Assembly (NCBI GenBank): GCA_934317205.1
Contig: CAKREL010000013.1
Location: 1 to 33,710, forward strand
Direction of reading: 5' to 3'
DNA from: an uncultured Eubacterium sp.
Lineage (GTDB): Bacteria; Bacillota; Clostridia; Lachnospirales; Lachnospiraceae
DNA length: 33,710 bases
The position numbers were made by a program, and so were the translations under genes. The notes under the pieces are model-generated. The model had not been told where the DNA came from. It did no database searches and worked only from the letters and a program-made list of their open reading frames with translations. This document shows positions 24,561 to 33,710 of the stretch, piece after piece. The stretch's first letter is position 1. Each line of letters opens with the position of its first letter.

Positions 24561-25256
24561 TTATCCCCCGATTGCAATCACCGCCACATATACCTGACAA
24601 CCGAGTGTTCTCTGCAGGCACTCGGCCGCAGCATCCACGGTACTGCCAGTCGTATAGATATCATCAACAAGCAAAATCCGTTCGCTTTTATCAATCTTTT
24701 TTTTCACTTCAAATGCATTTTTCAGATTCTGCTTTCGTTGCTGGTCATTTAGCTTTTTCTGTGGTTTTGTCCTGCGGACACGGTACAAAAGTCTTGTATC
24801 CACCGGTAATTGCAGTTCTTTTCCAAGTCCCCGCGCGATCAACTCTGCCTGATTGTAACCACGCTTTCTTTTTCGCGATATGTGCAGTGGAACTGGCACG
24901 ATTCTGGTAATTCCTGAATGATGAATCCATATTCCCAGCATTTTAGCCATTTCCTGTCCATATGTTACCGCATATTCCCGTCTGTTCCCATATTTCATCT
25001 GATAAAGTGACAGTTTCACCGGCCCCCGGTAAGATAAAAGTGCGCGGTTTCTGACAAACATATGCCGTCTGCGCCTGCAGTCCCTGCAATACTCCTCCTG
25101 CGCATCTTCCAATGGTTTTCCACACTTCATACAATAATCTTTCAAAATAAAGTGTACCTTTTTTCTACACTCTGGGCAAATTCCTGCTGTACTTATTTTT
25201 TCACAGACCGGGCATCTGGGCGGATATAAATAATCCAGCCATTTTAAGATATTCAA
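24561..25256 (-). CDS. comFC: ComFC-like phosphoribosyltransferase-family protein
   Basis: This 231-residue protein has an N-terminal double zinc knuckle (PRCPVCEKISTAGICPEC and CMKCGKPLEDAQEEYCRDC, about residues 13-60). A PRTase domain follows with VPVPLHISRKRKRGYNQAEL (about 121-140) and the PRPP-binding loop ILLVDDIYTTGSTVDAAAEC (about 193-212). The family is required for DNA uptake in competent bacteria and has wider DNA-metabolism links. The start is TTG at 25256, giving the usual MNILKWLDYLYPPRC opening; GGAGG lies 11 nt upstream and no ATG or GTG alternative is suitable. It begins just after the recD2 stop. Confidence 0.9.
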   Translation of the reverse strand: MNILKWLDYLYPPRCPVCEKISTAGICPECRKKVHFILKDYCMKCGKPLEDAQEEYCRDCRRRRHMFVRNRALLSYRGPVKLSLYQMKYGNRREYAVTYGQEMAKMLGIWIHHSGITRIVPVPLHISRKRKRGYNQAELIARGLGKELQLPVDTRLLYRVRRTKPQKKLNDQQRKQNLKNAFEVKKKIDKSERILLVDDIYTTGSTVDAAAECLQRTLGCQVYVAVIAIGG

Positions 25257-25259
25257 ATA

Positions 25260-27464
25260 TTATAATTCCTCCAATCGGTCCTTCAGACCACTATAGCGTT
25301 TCTGCTCGTTTACATTTGCTTCCATATTGTAAAAAGCTCTCTCATCTCCTACCAAAGTCACGCATTTTCGTGCTCTGGTTACTGCAGTATATAAAAGATT
25401 ACGGTTCATCAGCATACGCGGACCATTTAAAAGCGGAATGATTACCGCCGGATATTCACTTCCCTGGGATTTATGTATGGTGATAGCATAAGCCAGCTCC
25501 AACTGATCCAATTCCTTAAAAGGATATTCCACCATGCGCCCTTCCTCATACTCTACCGTCAGTGTCTCGGAAAATCCATTGATTTCCCGGACAATTCCCA
25601 TGTCTCCGTTGAATACTCCAAGCCCCTTCTCAATCGGGATATTATATCTGCTGCGGATCTCCCATTCTGCCTGATAATTATTTTTAATCTGCATAACCTT
25701 ATCACCCTCACGGAACACCATCTGGCCATGTTCGCGCTCCGCTTTCTTCGAATCTGGTGGATTCAGATATTGTTGCAAGATTGTATTCAGCCGTTCCACT
25801 CCGAGCAGTCCCTTTCGCATTGGCGTAAGTACCTGTATGTCCGCCGGTGATGCATTGACATATCTGGGAAGCTTCTGCTGTATCAGTTGAATACAAATGC
25901 TGATGATCACATTTGCATCATAACGTTTTAGGAAAAAGAAATCCCGGCTCTTATTATCCAGCAGTACTTCCTCCCCACGATTGATCTTATGCGCATTTAC
26001 AATAATATCACTTTCAGACGCCTGTCGAAAAATACGGTTCAAACGAACCACGTTACATGCATGAGAATCAATGATATCCTTCAACACGCATCCCGGGCCA
26101 ACACTCGGCAACTGATTGACATCTCCAACTAAGATCAGGCGTGTTCCTGCTACTACAGCTTTCAGAAGATTGTGCATCAGGCTGATATCTACCATGGACA
26201 TCTCATCTATAATAATAACATCTGTCTCCAGAGGATTCTGCTCATTTCGTTCAAATCCAACGCGTTCTTCCATCCCCCCTGACAGTTCCAACATACGATG
26301 AATGGTTTTTGCTTCATAACCGGTAGTCTCACTCATACGTTTTGCTGCTCGCCCTGTAGGCGCTGCCAGAGATATGTCCATTCCCTCAGACTCAAAATAC
26401 TGTATGATCGTATTAATCGTTGTCGTCTTTCCGGTGCCTGGTCCACCAGTGATAACGAGCAGACCGCTGCGTACCGCTTCCTTTACAGCAATCCGCTGCA
26501 TTTCATCCAGTTCCAGTTCTGACAGTGCTTCTATCTTTCGGATTCGCTGTTCTACTGCAATTTCCGAAAAATCGTATTTCACATTTAACTCTCGCAGCAT
26601 AACCGCCACATTCAGTTCCATATAATAAAATGTGGACGCATAAACCCGTACCTGATCCTCCGACTGTTTCAAAACTAATTTACGGTCAATAGCCATATCC
26701 ATATAGTGTTTTTCTATTGCAATGGCATCCACGCCTAATAACTCGCAAGCTCTGCTGGTCAGAACATCCTCCGGCAGATACGTATGTCCCTCCAGGGAAG
26801 CTTGTTGCAACACATACAAAATACCACTTCGGATACGAAAATCAGAATCCATATGAATTCCCACTTTATGAGCGATTTCATCTGCGATCTTAAATCCCAC
26901 ACCATTTACATCTTCTGCCAGTTTATACGGATTTTCCTGAATGATCCGATACATATCCATTTGATATGTCTGGTAAATTTTCACTGCCAGTGTAAGTGAA
27001 ATTCCGTAATTCTGCAAAAAAATCATTGCTTGACGAAGTTCTCTTTTTTCTTCCGTCTGCTGTGCAATCTCCCGTGCTTTTCGTTCACTGATTCCTTTAA
27101 TCTCTACCAGACGTTCCGGTTCCTCTTCAATAATTCGAAAAGTATCTTCCTTAAATCTACGTACAATGCGTGCTGCAAGCGCTGCTCCCACACCTTTGAT
27201 CGCGCCAGAGCCAAGATAACGTTCAATAGAAGCTACATCCTCCGGTGCTTTAATCGTATAGCTTTCCACTTTAAACTGTGGTCCATACGATGGATGTACC
27301 GTATATTCCCCTGTTGCTTCCAGGCATTCTCCTTCACTGATAATCTGAAATACACCTACGCAGGTGATTTCGTCCTCATCTTGTGAGACCAGATTCAAAA
27401 CTGTATAGCCATTCTCTTCATTTCGATATACAATATGCTCTACAAATCCGGTAATTATCTCCAT
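25260..27464 (-). CDS. recD2: RecD2-type DNA helicase
   Basis: This SF1B 5'-3' helicase is of the RecD2 type found without RecBC. In order it shows an OB-like N-terminus (MEIITGFVEHIVYRNEENGYTV), helix-hairpin-helix segments (VEIKGISERKAREIAQQ, VNGVGFKIADEIA), Walker A ITGGPGTGKTTTINTII (about residues 335-350), DVIIIDEMSMVDISLM (about 416), RLILVGDVNQLPSVGPG, and the UvrD-like C-terminus LAYAITIHKSQGSEYPAVII and NLLYTAVTRARKCVTLVG. The ATG at 27464 with AAAGGAG is preferred to a 16-codon longer frame; the protein is then 734 residues. It likely acts in replication-fork and mismatch repair. Confidence 0.93.
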   Translation of the reverse strand: MEIITGFVEHIVYRNEENGYTVLNLVSQDEDEITCVGVFQIISEGECLEATGEYTVHPSYGPQFKVESYTIKAPEDVASIERYLGSGAIKGVGAALAARIVRRFKEDTFRIIEEEPERLVEIKGISERKAREIAQQTEEKRELRQAMIFLQNYGISLTLAVKIYQTYQMDMYRIIQENPYKLAEDVNGVGFKIADEIAHKVGIHMDSDFRIRSGILYVLQQASLEGHTYLPEDVLTSRACELLGVDAIAIEKHYMDMAIDRKLVLKQSEDQVRVYASTFYYMELNVAVMLRELNVKYDFSEIAVEQRIRKIEALSELELDEMQRIAVKEAVRSGLLVITGGPGTGKTTTINTIIQYFESEGMDISLAAPTGRAAKRMSETTGYEAKTIHRMLELSGGMEERVGFERNEQNPLETDVIIIDEMSMVDISLMHNLLKAVVAGTRLILVGDVNQLPSVGPGCVLKDIIDSHACNVVRLNRIFRQASESDIIVNAHKINRGEEVLLDNKSRDFFFLKRYDANVIISICIQLIQQKLPRYVNASPADIQVLTPMRKGLLGVERLNTILQQYLNPPDSKKAEREHGQMVFREGDKVMQIKNNYQAEWEIRSRYNIPIEKGLGVFNGDMGIVREINGFSETLTVEYEEGRMVEYPFKELDQLELAYAITIHKSQGSEYPAVIIPLLNGPRMLMNRNLLYTAVTRARKCVTLVGDERAFYNMEANVNEQKRYSGLKDRLEEL

Positions 27465-27479
27465 AGTTCTCCTTTGTAT

Positions 27480-27507
27480 AAAAAGAGACAGCCTGGTGAC
27501 TGTCTCT
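27480..27507 (-). terminator. Terminator-like hairpin between mreB and recD2
   Basis: On the minus strand AGAGACAG and CTGTCTCT form an 8-bp perfect stem with an 8-nt loop, followed by four T then AT. It could end or attenuate the mreB transcript just before the recD2 ribosome binding site. Confidence 0.65.
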
Positions 27508-27514
27508 CTCATTC

Positions 27515-28510
27515 TTACTGTTCGTCTCTTTTTCCGGAAAGAAACTCTACATATTTTCCGGTTCCGATTGCAACACAGGTCATTGGATCCTCTGCTGTCA
27601 TTGTATTGATTCCGGTATGTGACTCAATCAGCTCTTCCAGTCCCCGGAGCAATGCTCCACCTCCGGTAAGAACAATTCCGCGGTCAGCTACATCAGCTGC
27701 TAACTCTGGCGGAGTCTTCTCCAGTACACTGTGTACTGCATCTACAATCTGCATAGTTGCCTCTCGTAATGCTTCCTCTGTCTCTTCGGAAGAAACAGTT
27801 ACTGTCTTCGGCAAACCTGTTACCAGATTTCGTCCTCTGACATCTAATGTCATCGGTTCCGGCAACGGATAGCATGTACCAATCTTGATTTTGATATCTT
27901 CTGCGGTACGCTCACCAATCAGAAGATTATGTTTCTTTCTCATATAACGCACTAGTGCTTCATCAAAATCATCTCCAGCGATTTTGATGGATGTACTTAC
28001 CACGGTACCTCCCAGGGAAATTACCGCAATGTCAGCTGTTCCGCCACCGATATCTACAATCATATTTCCACATGGTCTGGAAATATCAATACCGGCTCCG
28101 ATTGCTGCTGCAATCGGTTCCTCAATAATTTTCACATCTCTTGCACCAGCCTGAAATGTCGCATCTTCTACTGCTTTCTTCTCAACCTCTGTAACACCAC
28201 TTGGTACACAAACGCTGATCAGCGGTTTACGGAAACTCTTTTTACCAACTGCTTTCTGAATGAAATATTTCATCATTTTTTCTGTAACTGTATAATCAGA
28301 AATAACACCCTGACGAAGTGGTCTGACTGCTACGATGTTTCCCGGAGTTCTTCCGAGCATCAGTCTGGCCTCCTCACCAATTGCTTTTATTTTATTTGTA
28401 TCACGGTCAAATGCTACAACTGACGGCTCTTTTAATACAACGCCTTTGCCTTTGACGTAAACAAGAATACTTGCTGTTCCTAAGTCAATTCCAATATCTG
28501 TTGAAATCAT
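27515..28510 (-). CDS. mreB: Rod-shape actin homologue MreB/Mbl
   Basis: This is a bacterial actin that organises sidewall synthesis at the inner membrane. The 331-residue protein starts MISTDIGIDLGTASILVYVK (phosphate 1). It has VCVPSGVTEVEKKAVEDAT (about residue 102), IEEPIAAAIGAGIDI, the second phosphate loop NMIVDIGGGTADIAVISLGG (about 150-169), GDDFDEALVRYM and the adenosine loop IVLTGGGALLRGLEELI (about 286-302). The ATG at 28510, with AAAGGAG at 8 nt, is preferred over the adjacent GTG. mreC and mreD are not beside it, so it may be an Mbl/MreBH-type stand-alone copy. A good promoter precedes it. Confidence 0.93.
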   Translation of the reverse strand: MISTDIGIDLGTASILVYVKGKGVVLKEPSVVAFDRDTNKIKAIGEEARLMLGRTPGNIVAVRPLRQGVISDYTVTEKMMKYFIQKAVGKKSFRKPLISVCVPSGVTEVEKKAVEDATFQAGARDVKIIEEPIAAAIGAGIDISRPCGNMIVDIGGGTADIAVISLGGTVVSTSIKIAGDDFDEALVRYMRKKHNLLIGERTAEDIKIKIGTCYPLPEPMTLDVRGRNLVTGLPKTVTVSSEETEEALREATMQIVDAVHSVLEKTPPELAADVADRGIVLTGGGALLRGLEELIESHTGINTMTAEDPMTCVAIGTGKYVEFLSGKRDEQ

Positions 28511-28627
28511 CACATTTTCTCCTTTCCCTCTTCATGCACTTTTCATATGTCTATTCTAAAATTATGTTTGTCTTACTCGTTCTCGAAATCTCAATTCAGA
28601 CTGAGATAAACTCGCATACGTGTACTT

Positions 28628-28655
28628 ATTATATACAAATAATTGCATTTTTCAA
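28628..28655 (-). promoter_or_regulatory. Strong sigma-A-type promoter of mreB
   Basis: On the minus strand TTGAAA (28655-28650) and a consensus TATAAT (28633-28628) are 16 nt apart. The predicted transcript has a leader of about 110 nt containing a 6-bp hairpin (ATCTCA/TGAGAT, 28588-28607) before the ribosome binding site. Confidence 0.75.
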
Positions 28656-28796
28656 AGACTTTTTTTCCTTTTCAGAGAATTCGACGATGATTTAACCATT
28701 TCTTAATATTTTTTTAGGAAAAGTAATTCTTTTTTTCCAAAATGTTCGCAATTTAATCACAAAATGGACACAATCTCTTTCTATACTAACATTCGT

Positions 28797-28918
28797 AATC
28801 GATTATAAAAGGCTTACGCTTTTTATAATAAATTTTTCATAACTCAAGCTTCCCGGATCCCCCAAGTCCGGGAAGTACTCCCCGAAAATTCAGGCACCGC
28901 AGTTGCGGTGCCTTTTAT
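28797..28918 (+). ncRNA. Candidate small RNA with three stem-loops and C-rich loops
   Basis: Seen: stem 1 (28802-28829) has 12 pairs and a TTAC loop; stem 2 (28849-28875) pairs CTTCCCGGA with TCCGGGAAG around the loop TCCCCCAAG; a linker contains ACTCCCCG; stem 3 (28893-28912) pairs GGCACCGC with GCGGTGCC and is followed directly by TTTTAT on the plus strand. A modest promoter-like pair TGGACA (28765-28770) and TAACAT (28787-28792), 16 nt apart, lies just upstream. Inference: a roughly 120-nt plus-strand RNA whose C-rich loops could pair with Shine-Dalgarno sequences. The alternative is that the hairpins only end uvrA transcription from the other strand. Confidence 0.35.
28893..28918. terminator. 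Terminator hairpin downstream of uvrA
   Basis: GGCACCGC and GCGGTGCC form an 8-bp GC-rich stem with an AGTT loop. On the plus strand it is followed at once by TTTTAT; on the minus strand (uvrA direction) by TGAATTTT, a weaker U-tract. It lies 10 nt past the uvrA stop. Confidence 0.7.
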
Positions 28919-28921
28919 AGT

Positions 28922-31747
28922 TTATCGAAGATATTTCTTCACATATTTACCCGTATAGGAAATCGGATTTTGTGCTACCTGCTCCGGTGTACCTTCCGCA
29001 ATGACGGTTCCACCGCCATCACCACCTTCCGGACCCATGTCTATAATATAATCTGCTGTCTTGATCACATCCAGATTATGTTCAATGACAACCACTGTAT
29101 TGCCACCTTCTGCCAGACGATGCAGAATCTCAATCAGTTTGTGTACATCTGCAAAATGCAATCCTGTGGTTGGCTCATCCAAAATATAAATTGTCTTTCC
29201 TGTGCTGCGTTTGCTCAATTCTGTAGCTAATTTGATTCGTTGCGCTTCGCCACCGGATAATGTCGTTGATGGTTGTCCCAGACGAACATAGGAAAGTCCT
29301 ACATCATACAACGTCTGAATTTTTCTGTGAATGGAAGGCACATTTTCAAAAAATTTCAATGCTTCCTCCACTGTCATATCCAGCACATCATAAATACTTT
29401 TTCCTTTGTATTTAATTTCCAGTGTCTCGCGGTTATAACGTTTGCCCTGGCACACTTCACAGGGCACATACACATCTGGTAAAAAATGCATTTCAATCTT
29501 CAAAATCCCATCACCGGAACAAGCCTCGCAGCGTCCGCCTTTAACATTAAAGCTAAACCTTCCTTTTTTATATCCTCTTGCTTTTGCATCTGGCGTTGCT
29601 GCAAAAAGATCACGGATCTGATCAAACACACCGGTATAAGTTGCCGGATTAGAACGTGGAGTTCTTCCTATTGGAGACTGATCAATACAGATTACTTTGT
29701 CAAGTTGCTCTAATCCGTCGATACCTTTATGCTTTCCGGGAATGCATCGCGCACGGTTCAGACTTCTTGCCAGATGCTTATATAAAATCTCATTGACCAG
29801 AGAGCTTTTACCGGAACCAGACACACCTGTCACACAGGTCATAATTCCCAACGGTACTTTTACATCGATATTTTTCAAATTGTTTTCCCGGGCTCCACGT
29901 ATGGTAACAAAACCCGTCGGCTGTTTGCGTTCCTTCGGCACTGGGATCACCAGCCGGCCACTTAAATACGCTCCTGTCAAAGATTTTTCACATGCCATGA
30001 TATCATCTACTGTACCGGCTGCCACCACTTCGCCACCGTGTTCCCCGGCTCCCGGACCGATATCTACGATGTAATCTGCTGCACGCATAGTATCTTCATC
30101 ATGTTCTACTACGATTAATGTATTTCCAAGTTCTTTCAGATTTTTTAAAGCAGCCAGCAATTTATCGTTATCACGCTGATGCAGACCGATACTTGGCTCA
30201 TCCAAAATATAAGCCACACCTACCAATCCGGAACCAATCTGGGTTGCCAGGCGGATTCGCTGAGCCTCGCCACCTGACAAACTTCCGGTTGCTCTCGAAA
30301 GTGTCAGATATTCCAATCCTACTTCCTTCAAAAAGCCAACACGCGCACGGATTTCCTTTAAAATCTGATCACCAATCAAATGCTGCTGCTCTGTCAGTTC
30401 CAGATTTTCCAAAAATGTACATAAGTCCTTTACAGACATAGATGTAATCTCATGAATATTTTTATCCGCAATCGTTACTGCCAGTGATTCCTTCTTCAAA
30501 CGCTGACCATGGCAGGCTTTACACGGTGTGATCCGCATAAATGTCTCATATTCCTGCTTTGTCAGATCAGATCCTGTCTCACGATAACGACGTTCTACAT
30601 TCCGGATCAGTCCCTCAAATGCCACATCATAAACACCGACGCCACGCTGTCCACGGTAATGCACTACCACTTTCTTACCCTCAGTTCCGTGCAAGATCAC
30701 GTTGCGTGCTGTCTCAGGCAGGTTCTCATACGGTGTATCCAAATCAAAATCATACTCCTCTGACAGAGCTTTCAAAATCGCATAGGTATAACTGGATGGA
30801 TCATTGGAGGACTGCCACCCCATCACCTGAATGGCGCCTTCTGCCAATGACAGATGCTTGTCCGGAATCATCAGATCCTCGTCAAACTCCATCTTGTAAC
30901 CGAGTCCGAAACACTCCGGACAAGCACCGAATGGATTATTAAAAGAAAAACTCCTCGGTTCTATCTCATCAATACTGATACCGCAGTCCGGACATGAAAA
31001 ACTCTGGGAAAATTGTATCTGCTCTCCACCGATCACATCTACCGTCATCAGTCCATCTGCCAGTTCCAGTACATTTTCTATAGAATCCACCAGACGCTTT
31101 TCAATACCTTCCTTTACAACCAGTCTGTCTACTACAACCTCGATATTATGCTTTTTATTCTTATCCAGACCGATTTCTTCTGTCAGTTCATAGACACTTC
31201 CGTCAATTTGTACACGAACATAACCACTGCGTTTTATGCTATCCAACAACTTCTGATGTGTACCCTTACGCCCGCGTACCACTGGCGCCAAAAGTTGGAT
31301 TTTTGTTCGTTCCGGAAGCTGCATGATTTGATCTGCCATCTGATCCACAGTCTGCTTTCTAATCTCTTTTCCACATTTTGGGCAATGCGGAATACCAATT
31401 CTCGCATATAGTAATCGAAAATAATCATATATTTCCGTCACCGTGCCAACAGTAGAACGCGGATTTCGATTTGTTGATTTCTGATCAATGGAGATTGCCG
31501 GAGACAAGCCTTCTATTTTCTCCACATTTGGTTTTTCCATCTGCCCAAGGAACTGGCGGGCGTAAGAGGATAACGACTCCATATAACGTCGCTGACCCTC
31601 CGCATAGATAGTGTCAAAAGCCAGAGAAGATTTACCTGAACCGGACAGACCGGTCAATACGATAAACTTGTCGCGTGGCAATGTGAGATCAATATTTTTG
31701 AGGTTATGCTCATTTGCTCCTTTGATTTTAATATATTGTTGTGCCAT
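28922..31747 (-). CDS. uvrA: Excinuclease ABC subunit A
   Basis: This is the damage-recognition ATPase of nucleotide excision repair, which loads UvrB on DNA. The 941-residue length is normal. Two ABC modules are visible: Walker [20 protein letters not shown] (about residues 33-51) and [19 protein letters not shown] (about 640-658), with signatures [16 protein letters not shown] and [16 protein letters not shown]. Zinc modules [16 protein letters not shown]...CPEC (about 255-282) and [16 protein letters not shown]...CEVC (about 738-765) are intact. It follows uvrB by 106 nt. The ribosome binding site is weak (GAGAG). Confidence 0.97.
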   Translation of the reverse strand: MAQQYIKIKGANEHNLKNIDLTLPRDKFIVLTGLSGSGKSSLAFDTIYAEGQRRYMESLSSYARQFLGQMEKPNVEKIEGLSPAISIDQKSTNRNPRSTVGTVTEIYDYFRLLYARIGIPHCPKCGKEIRKQTVDQMADQIMQLPERTKIQLLAPVVRGRKGTHQKLLDSIKRSGYVRVQIDGSVYELTEEIGLDKNKKHNIEVVVDRLVVKEGIEKRLVDSIENVLELADGLMTVDVIGGEQIQFSQSFSCPDCGISIDEIEPRSFSFNNPFGACPECFGLGYKMEFDEDLMIPDKHLSLAEGAIQVMGWQSSNDPSSYTYAILKALSEEYDFDLDTPYENLPETARNVILHGTEGKKVVVHYRGQRGVGVYDVAFEGLIRNVERRYRETGSDLTKQEYETFMRITPCKACHGQRLKKESLAVTIADKNIHEITSMSVKDLCTFLENLELTEQQHLIGDQILKEIRARVGFLKEVGLEYLTLSRATGSLSGGEAQRIRLATQIGSGLVGVAYILDEPSIGLHQRDNDKLLAALKNLKELGNTLIVVEHDEDTMRAADYIVDIGPGAGEHGGEVVAAGTVDDIMACEKSLTGAYLSGRLVIPVPKERKQPTGFVTIRGARENNLKNIDVKVPLGIMTCVTGVSGSGKSSLVNEILYKHLARSLNRARCIPGKHKGIDGLEQLDKVICIDQSPIGRTPRSNPATYTGVFDQIRDLFAATPDAKARGYKKGRFSFNVKGGRCEACSGDGILKIEMHFLPDVYVPCEVCQGKRYNRETLEIKYKGKSIYDVLDMTVEEALKFFENVPSIHRKIQTLYDVGLSYVRLGQPSTTLSGGEAQRIKLATELSKRSTGKTIYILDEPTTGLHFADVHKLIEILHRLAEGGNTVVVIEHNLDVIKTADYIIDMGPEGGDGGGTVIAEGTPEQVAQNPISYTGKYVKKYLR

Positions 31748-31853
31748 AGTTGTTACTCTCTTTTCTTTCGCTTTCTAATATTCACTTTTTCTTGCTGATT
31801 TATGGCTTGTAAAATACTTTCTACAGCAATACTCTCTGCTCTTTATTGAAGTA

Positions 31854-33710
31854 TTATTCAATATTGTGAGTGGCAAAAGCAATTTTCTTCAAATCTGTCA
31901 TCTGATCACGTAGCTGCGCTGCTGCCTCAAAATTCAACTCTGCTGCTGCTTTCTTCATCTTCTTCTCCACATCTTTGATCAGTTTTTCCAGTTCTTTCCG
32001 GCTCATGGATTCTGGATCTTTCTTGAACTGCATCTCTTCCTGAGCCACCTTCTTTGAAATACTGATCAGATCGCGAACAGATTTCTGAATTGTCTTCGGC
32101 GTAATGCCATGTTCTTCATTATATGCCATCTGGATCGCACGTCGGCGCTCTGTCTCATCCAATGCCTGACGCATAGAATCTGTGATCGTATCCGCATACA
32201 TAATAACGTGCCCTTCGCTATTTCGTGCAGCACGTCCAATTGTCTGGATCAAAGATGTCTCAGAACGCAGAAATCCTTCTTTATCAGCGTCCAAAATTGC
32301 TACCAACGTAATCTCCGGAATGTCCAGTCCTTCTCGCAGAAGATTGATTCCAACCAGCACATCAAACACATCCAGGCGCAGGTCACGAATAATCTCTGCA
32401 CGTTCCAACGTATCAATATCAGAATGCAGATATTTGACTCGGATTCCAATCTCACGCATATAATCTGTCAGATCTTCTGCCATCTTTTTTGTTAATGTCG
32501 TAATCAACACTTTATGACCTGCAGAAGTTTCCTTATTTACTTCGCCAATCAGATCGTCAATCTGACCTTCCACCGGGCGAACTTCCACATACGGATCCAG
32601 CAGACCAGTGGGGCGGATAATCTGTTCCGCGCGAAGCAATTCATGCTCTTTCTCATATATATTCGGAGTTGCTGAGACAAATAACATCTGATCAATCTTG
32701 CCCTCAAATTCTTCAAAATTCAACGGACGGTTATCCTTTGCTGACGGCAAACGGAAACCATAATCAACAAGTGTTGATTTTCTTGACTGATCTCCTGCAT
32801 ACATGCCACGTACCTGCGGGATCGTGATATGGGACTCATCCACAATAATTAAAAACTCATCAGGGAAATAGTCCATAAGTGTATACGGTGGAACTCCTGG
32901 CTTTAATCCGGACAGATGCCGCGAATAATTTTCAATGCCACTGCAAAAACCCGTCTCACGCAACATTTCAATATCAAAATTTGTACGCTCTGCAATACGC
33001 TGTGCTTCAATCAGCTTATCTTCACCTTTAAAATAACGTACCCTCTCTTCCATCTCTTTTTCAATTTCAACAGTCGCCTGATTGATTTTTTCCTGCGGAA
33101 CAACATAATGTGACGCCGGGAAAATTGCGCAGTGCTCCAGTCGGCTCTTAATCTCACCAGTAAGCACATCTATTTCTGTAATCCTGTCAATTTCATCTCC
33201 AAAAAACTCTACCCGCACTGCCGTATCTGTATTATTTGCCGGAAAAATCTCAAGCACATCACCACGCACCCGGAATGTACCACGATGAAAATCCATATCA
33301 TTTCTCATATACTGGATATCAATTAACTGCCGGATCACATCATCCCTGTCACGCTCCATACCTGGTCTCAGAGAAACCATCATATTCTGATAATCCACCG
33401 GACTTCCAAGACCATAAATACAGGAAACACTAGATACAATAATGACATCATTGCGCTCTGTCAGTGCTGCGGTGGCAGACAGACGCAATTTATCAATTTC
33501 TTCATTTACTGCAGAATCTTTTGCAATGTATGTGTCCGTAGACGGAACATAAGCTTCCGGTTGATAATAATCATAATAGGAGACAAAATATTCCACTGCG
33601 TTATCGGGAAACATCTCCTTGAACTCTCCGTACAACTGAGCTGCTAACGTCTTATTATGAGCGATGACAAGTGTCGGCTTCTGTAATTGCTGAATCACAT
33701 TTGCCATCGT
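31854..33710 (-). CDS. uvrB: Excinuclease ABC subunit B, 5' end cut by window
   Basis: This helicase-like subunit verifies damage and recruits UvrC. The frame stays open to the window edge; roughly the first 45 residues, including Walker A, lie outside. Visible: [18 protein letters not shown], the beta-hairpin [20 protein letters not shown], the DESH box ([15 protein letters not shown]), [49 protein letters not shown] and a C-terminal UVR domain ([20 protein letters not shown], then [11 protein letters not shown]). All match UvrB closely. Its promoter is outside the window; uvrB-uvrA is the usual operon order. Confidence 0.96.
   Translation of the reverse strand, partial: TMANVIQQLQKPTLVIAHNKTLAAQLYGEFKEMFPDNAVEYFVSYYDYYQPEAYVPSTDTYIAKDSAVNEEIDKLRLSATAALTERNDVIIVSSVSCIYGLGSPVDYQNMMVSLRPGMERDRDDVIRQLIDIQYMRNDMDFHRGTFRVRGDVLEIFPANNTDTAVRVEFFGDEIDRITEIDVLTGEIKSRLEHCAIFPASHYVVPQEKINQATVEIEKEMEERVRYFKGEDKLIEAQRIAERTNFDIEMLRETGFCSGIENYSRHLSGLKPGVPPYTLMDYFPDEFLIIVDESHITIPQVRGMYAGDQSRKSTLVDYGFRLPSAKDNRPLNFEEFEGKIDQMLFVSATPNIYEKEHELLRAEQIIRPTGLLDPYVEVRPVEGQIDDLIGEVNKETSAGHKVLITTLTKKMAEDLTDYMREIGIRVKYLHSDIDTLERAEIIRDLRLDVFDVLVGINLLREGLDIPEITLVAILDADKEGFLRSETSLIQTIGRAARNSEGHVIMYADTITDSMRQALDETERRRAIQMAYNEEHGITPKTIQKSVRDLISISKKVAQEEMQFKKDPESMSRKELEKLIKDVEKKMKKAAAELNFEAAAQLRDQMTDLKKIAFATHNIE

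Larger units (their letters stand above)
28511..28921. other. 411-bp intergenic region between mreB and uvrA
   Basis: No plausible protein gene is seen here. From left to right it holds the mreB leader, the mreB promoter (28628-28655), an AT-rich stretch with poly-T runs (about 28660-28760), and three hairpins at 28802-28829, 28849-28875 and 28893-28912. The last three may form a small RNA on the plus strand or the 3' region of the uvrA transcript on the minus strand. Confidence 0.7.

Noticed and set aside
28802..28829. TATAAT at 28824-28829 as a plus-strand promoter
   Set aside because: No acceptable -35 lies 16-18 nt upstream, and the bases are part of a 12-pair stem-loop.
31854..33710. 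UvrB lacking its N-terminus and Walker A motif
   Set aside because: The frame is open to the window edge; the missing part is outside the window, not deleted.

Overview
The window looks like the chromosome of a low-GC anaerobic Firmicute, most likely a Clostridia member of the Lachnospiraceae type. This is inferred from gene content and order (cdaA-cdaR, a Tex protein, RF2 with a UGA frameshift, an ACT-hom-kinase-lysC cluster, DUF975/DUF2752 membrane proteins) and from strong AGGAGG-type ribosome binding sites; no rRNA or marker search was possible. It is mostly core genome. All but two genes lie on the minus strand, so the window is best read from right to left. No transposase, integrase, phage gene, CRISPR array, tRNA or rRNA was seen.

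Right to left: uvrB (cut by the window end) and uvrA, both nucleotide excision repair. Next is a 411-bp intergenic region holding a good mreB promoter and, on the other strand, three stem-loops that could be a small RNA. Then come mreB, recD2, a TTG-start comFC, two unrecognised membrane proteins, and cdaA-cdaR (c-di-AMP synthesis). The cda genes are separated from glmM by a second group: an HPr-like protein, cysD and a fused cysN-cysC. After glmM comes prfB, with an intact programmed +1 frameshift at CUU-UGA-C, followed by a three-gene cluster resembling B. subtilis ydjI-ydjG-ydjH (SPFH plus zinc ribbons, zinc ribbon plus membrane anchor, TPM domain), here without pspA.

Next is an aspartate-family amino acid operon: an ACT-domain regulator, hom, an aPGM-superfamily protein in the homoserine-kinase position, and lysC. 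It is closed by a strong bidirectional terminator. A small island (about 5.7-7.5 kb) holds the only plus-strand genes: DUF4190 (+), DUF2752 (-) and DUF975 (+), all membrane proteins. The left end carries tex and then a tightly overlapping operon tsaE-tsaB-rimI-(76-aa Cys-rich protein)-rnz-tsaD. That operon combines t6A tRNA modification, ribosomal protein acetylation and tRNA 3' processing; tsaD is cut by the window start.

Gene starts were chosen from ribosome binding sites and overlaps, and several differ from the longest possible reading frame. Points most worth a second look: the HPr-cysD-cysNC block between cdaR and glmM, the possible C-rich-loop small RNA downstream of uvrA, the pspA-less Ydj-like trio, the proposed homoserine kinase, and the prfB leader inverted repeat.
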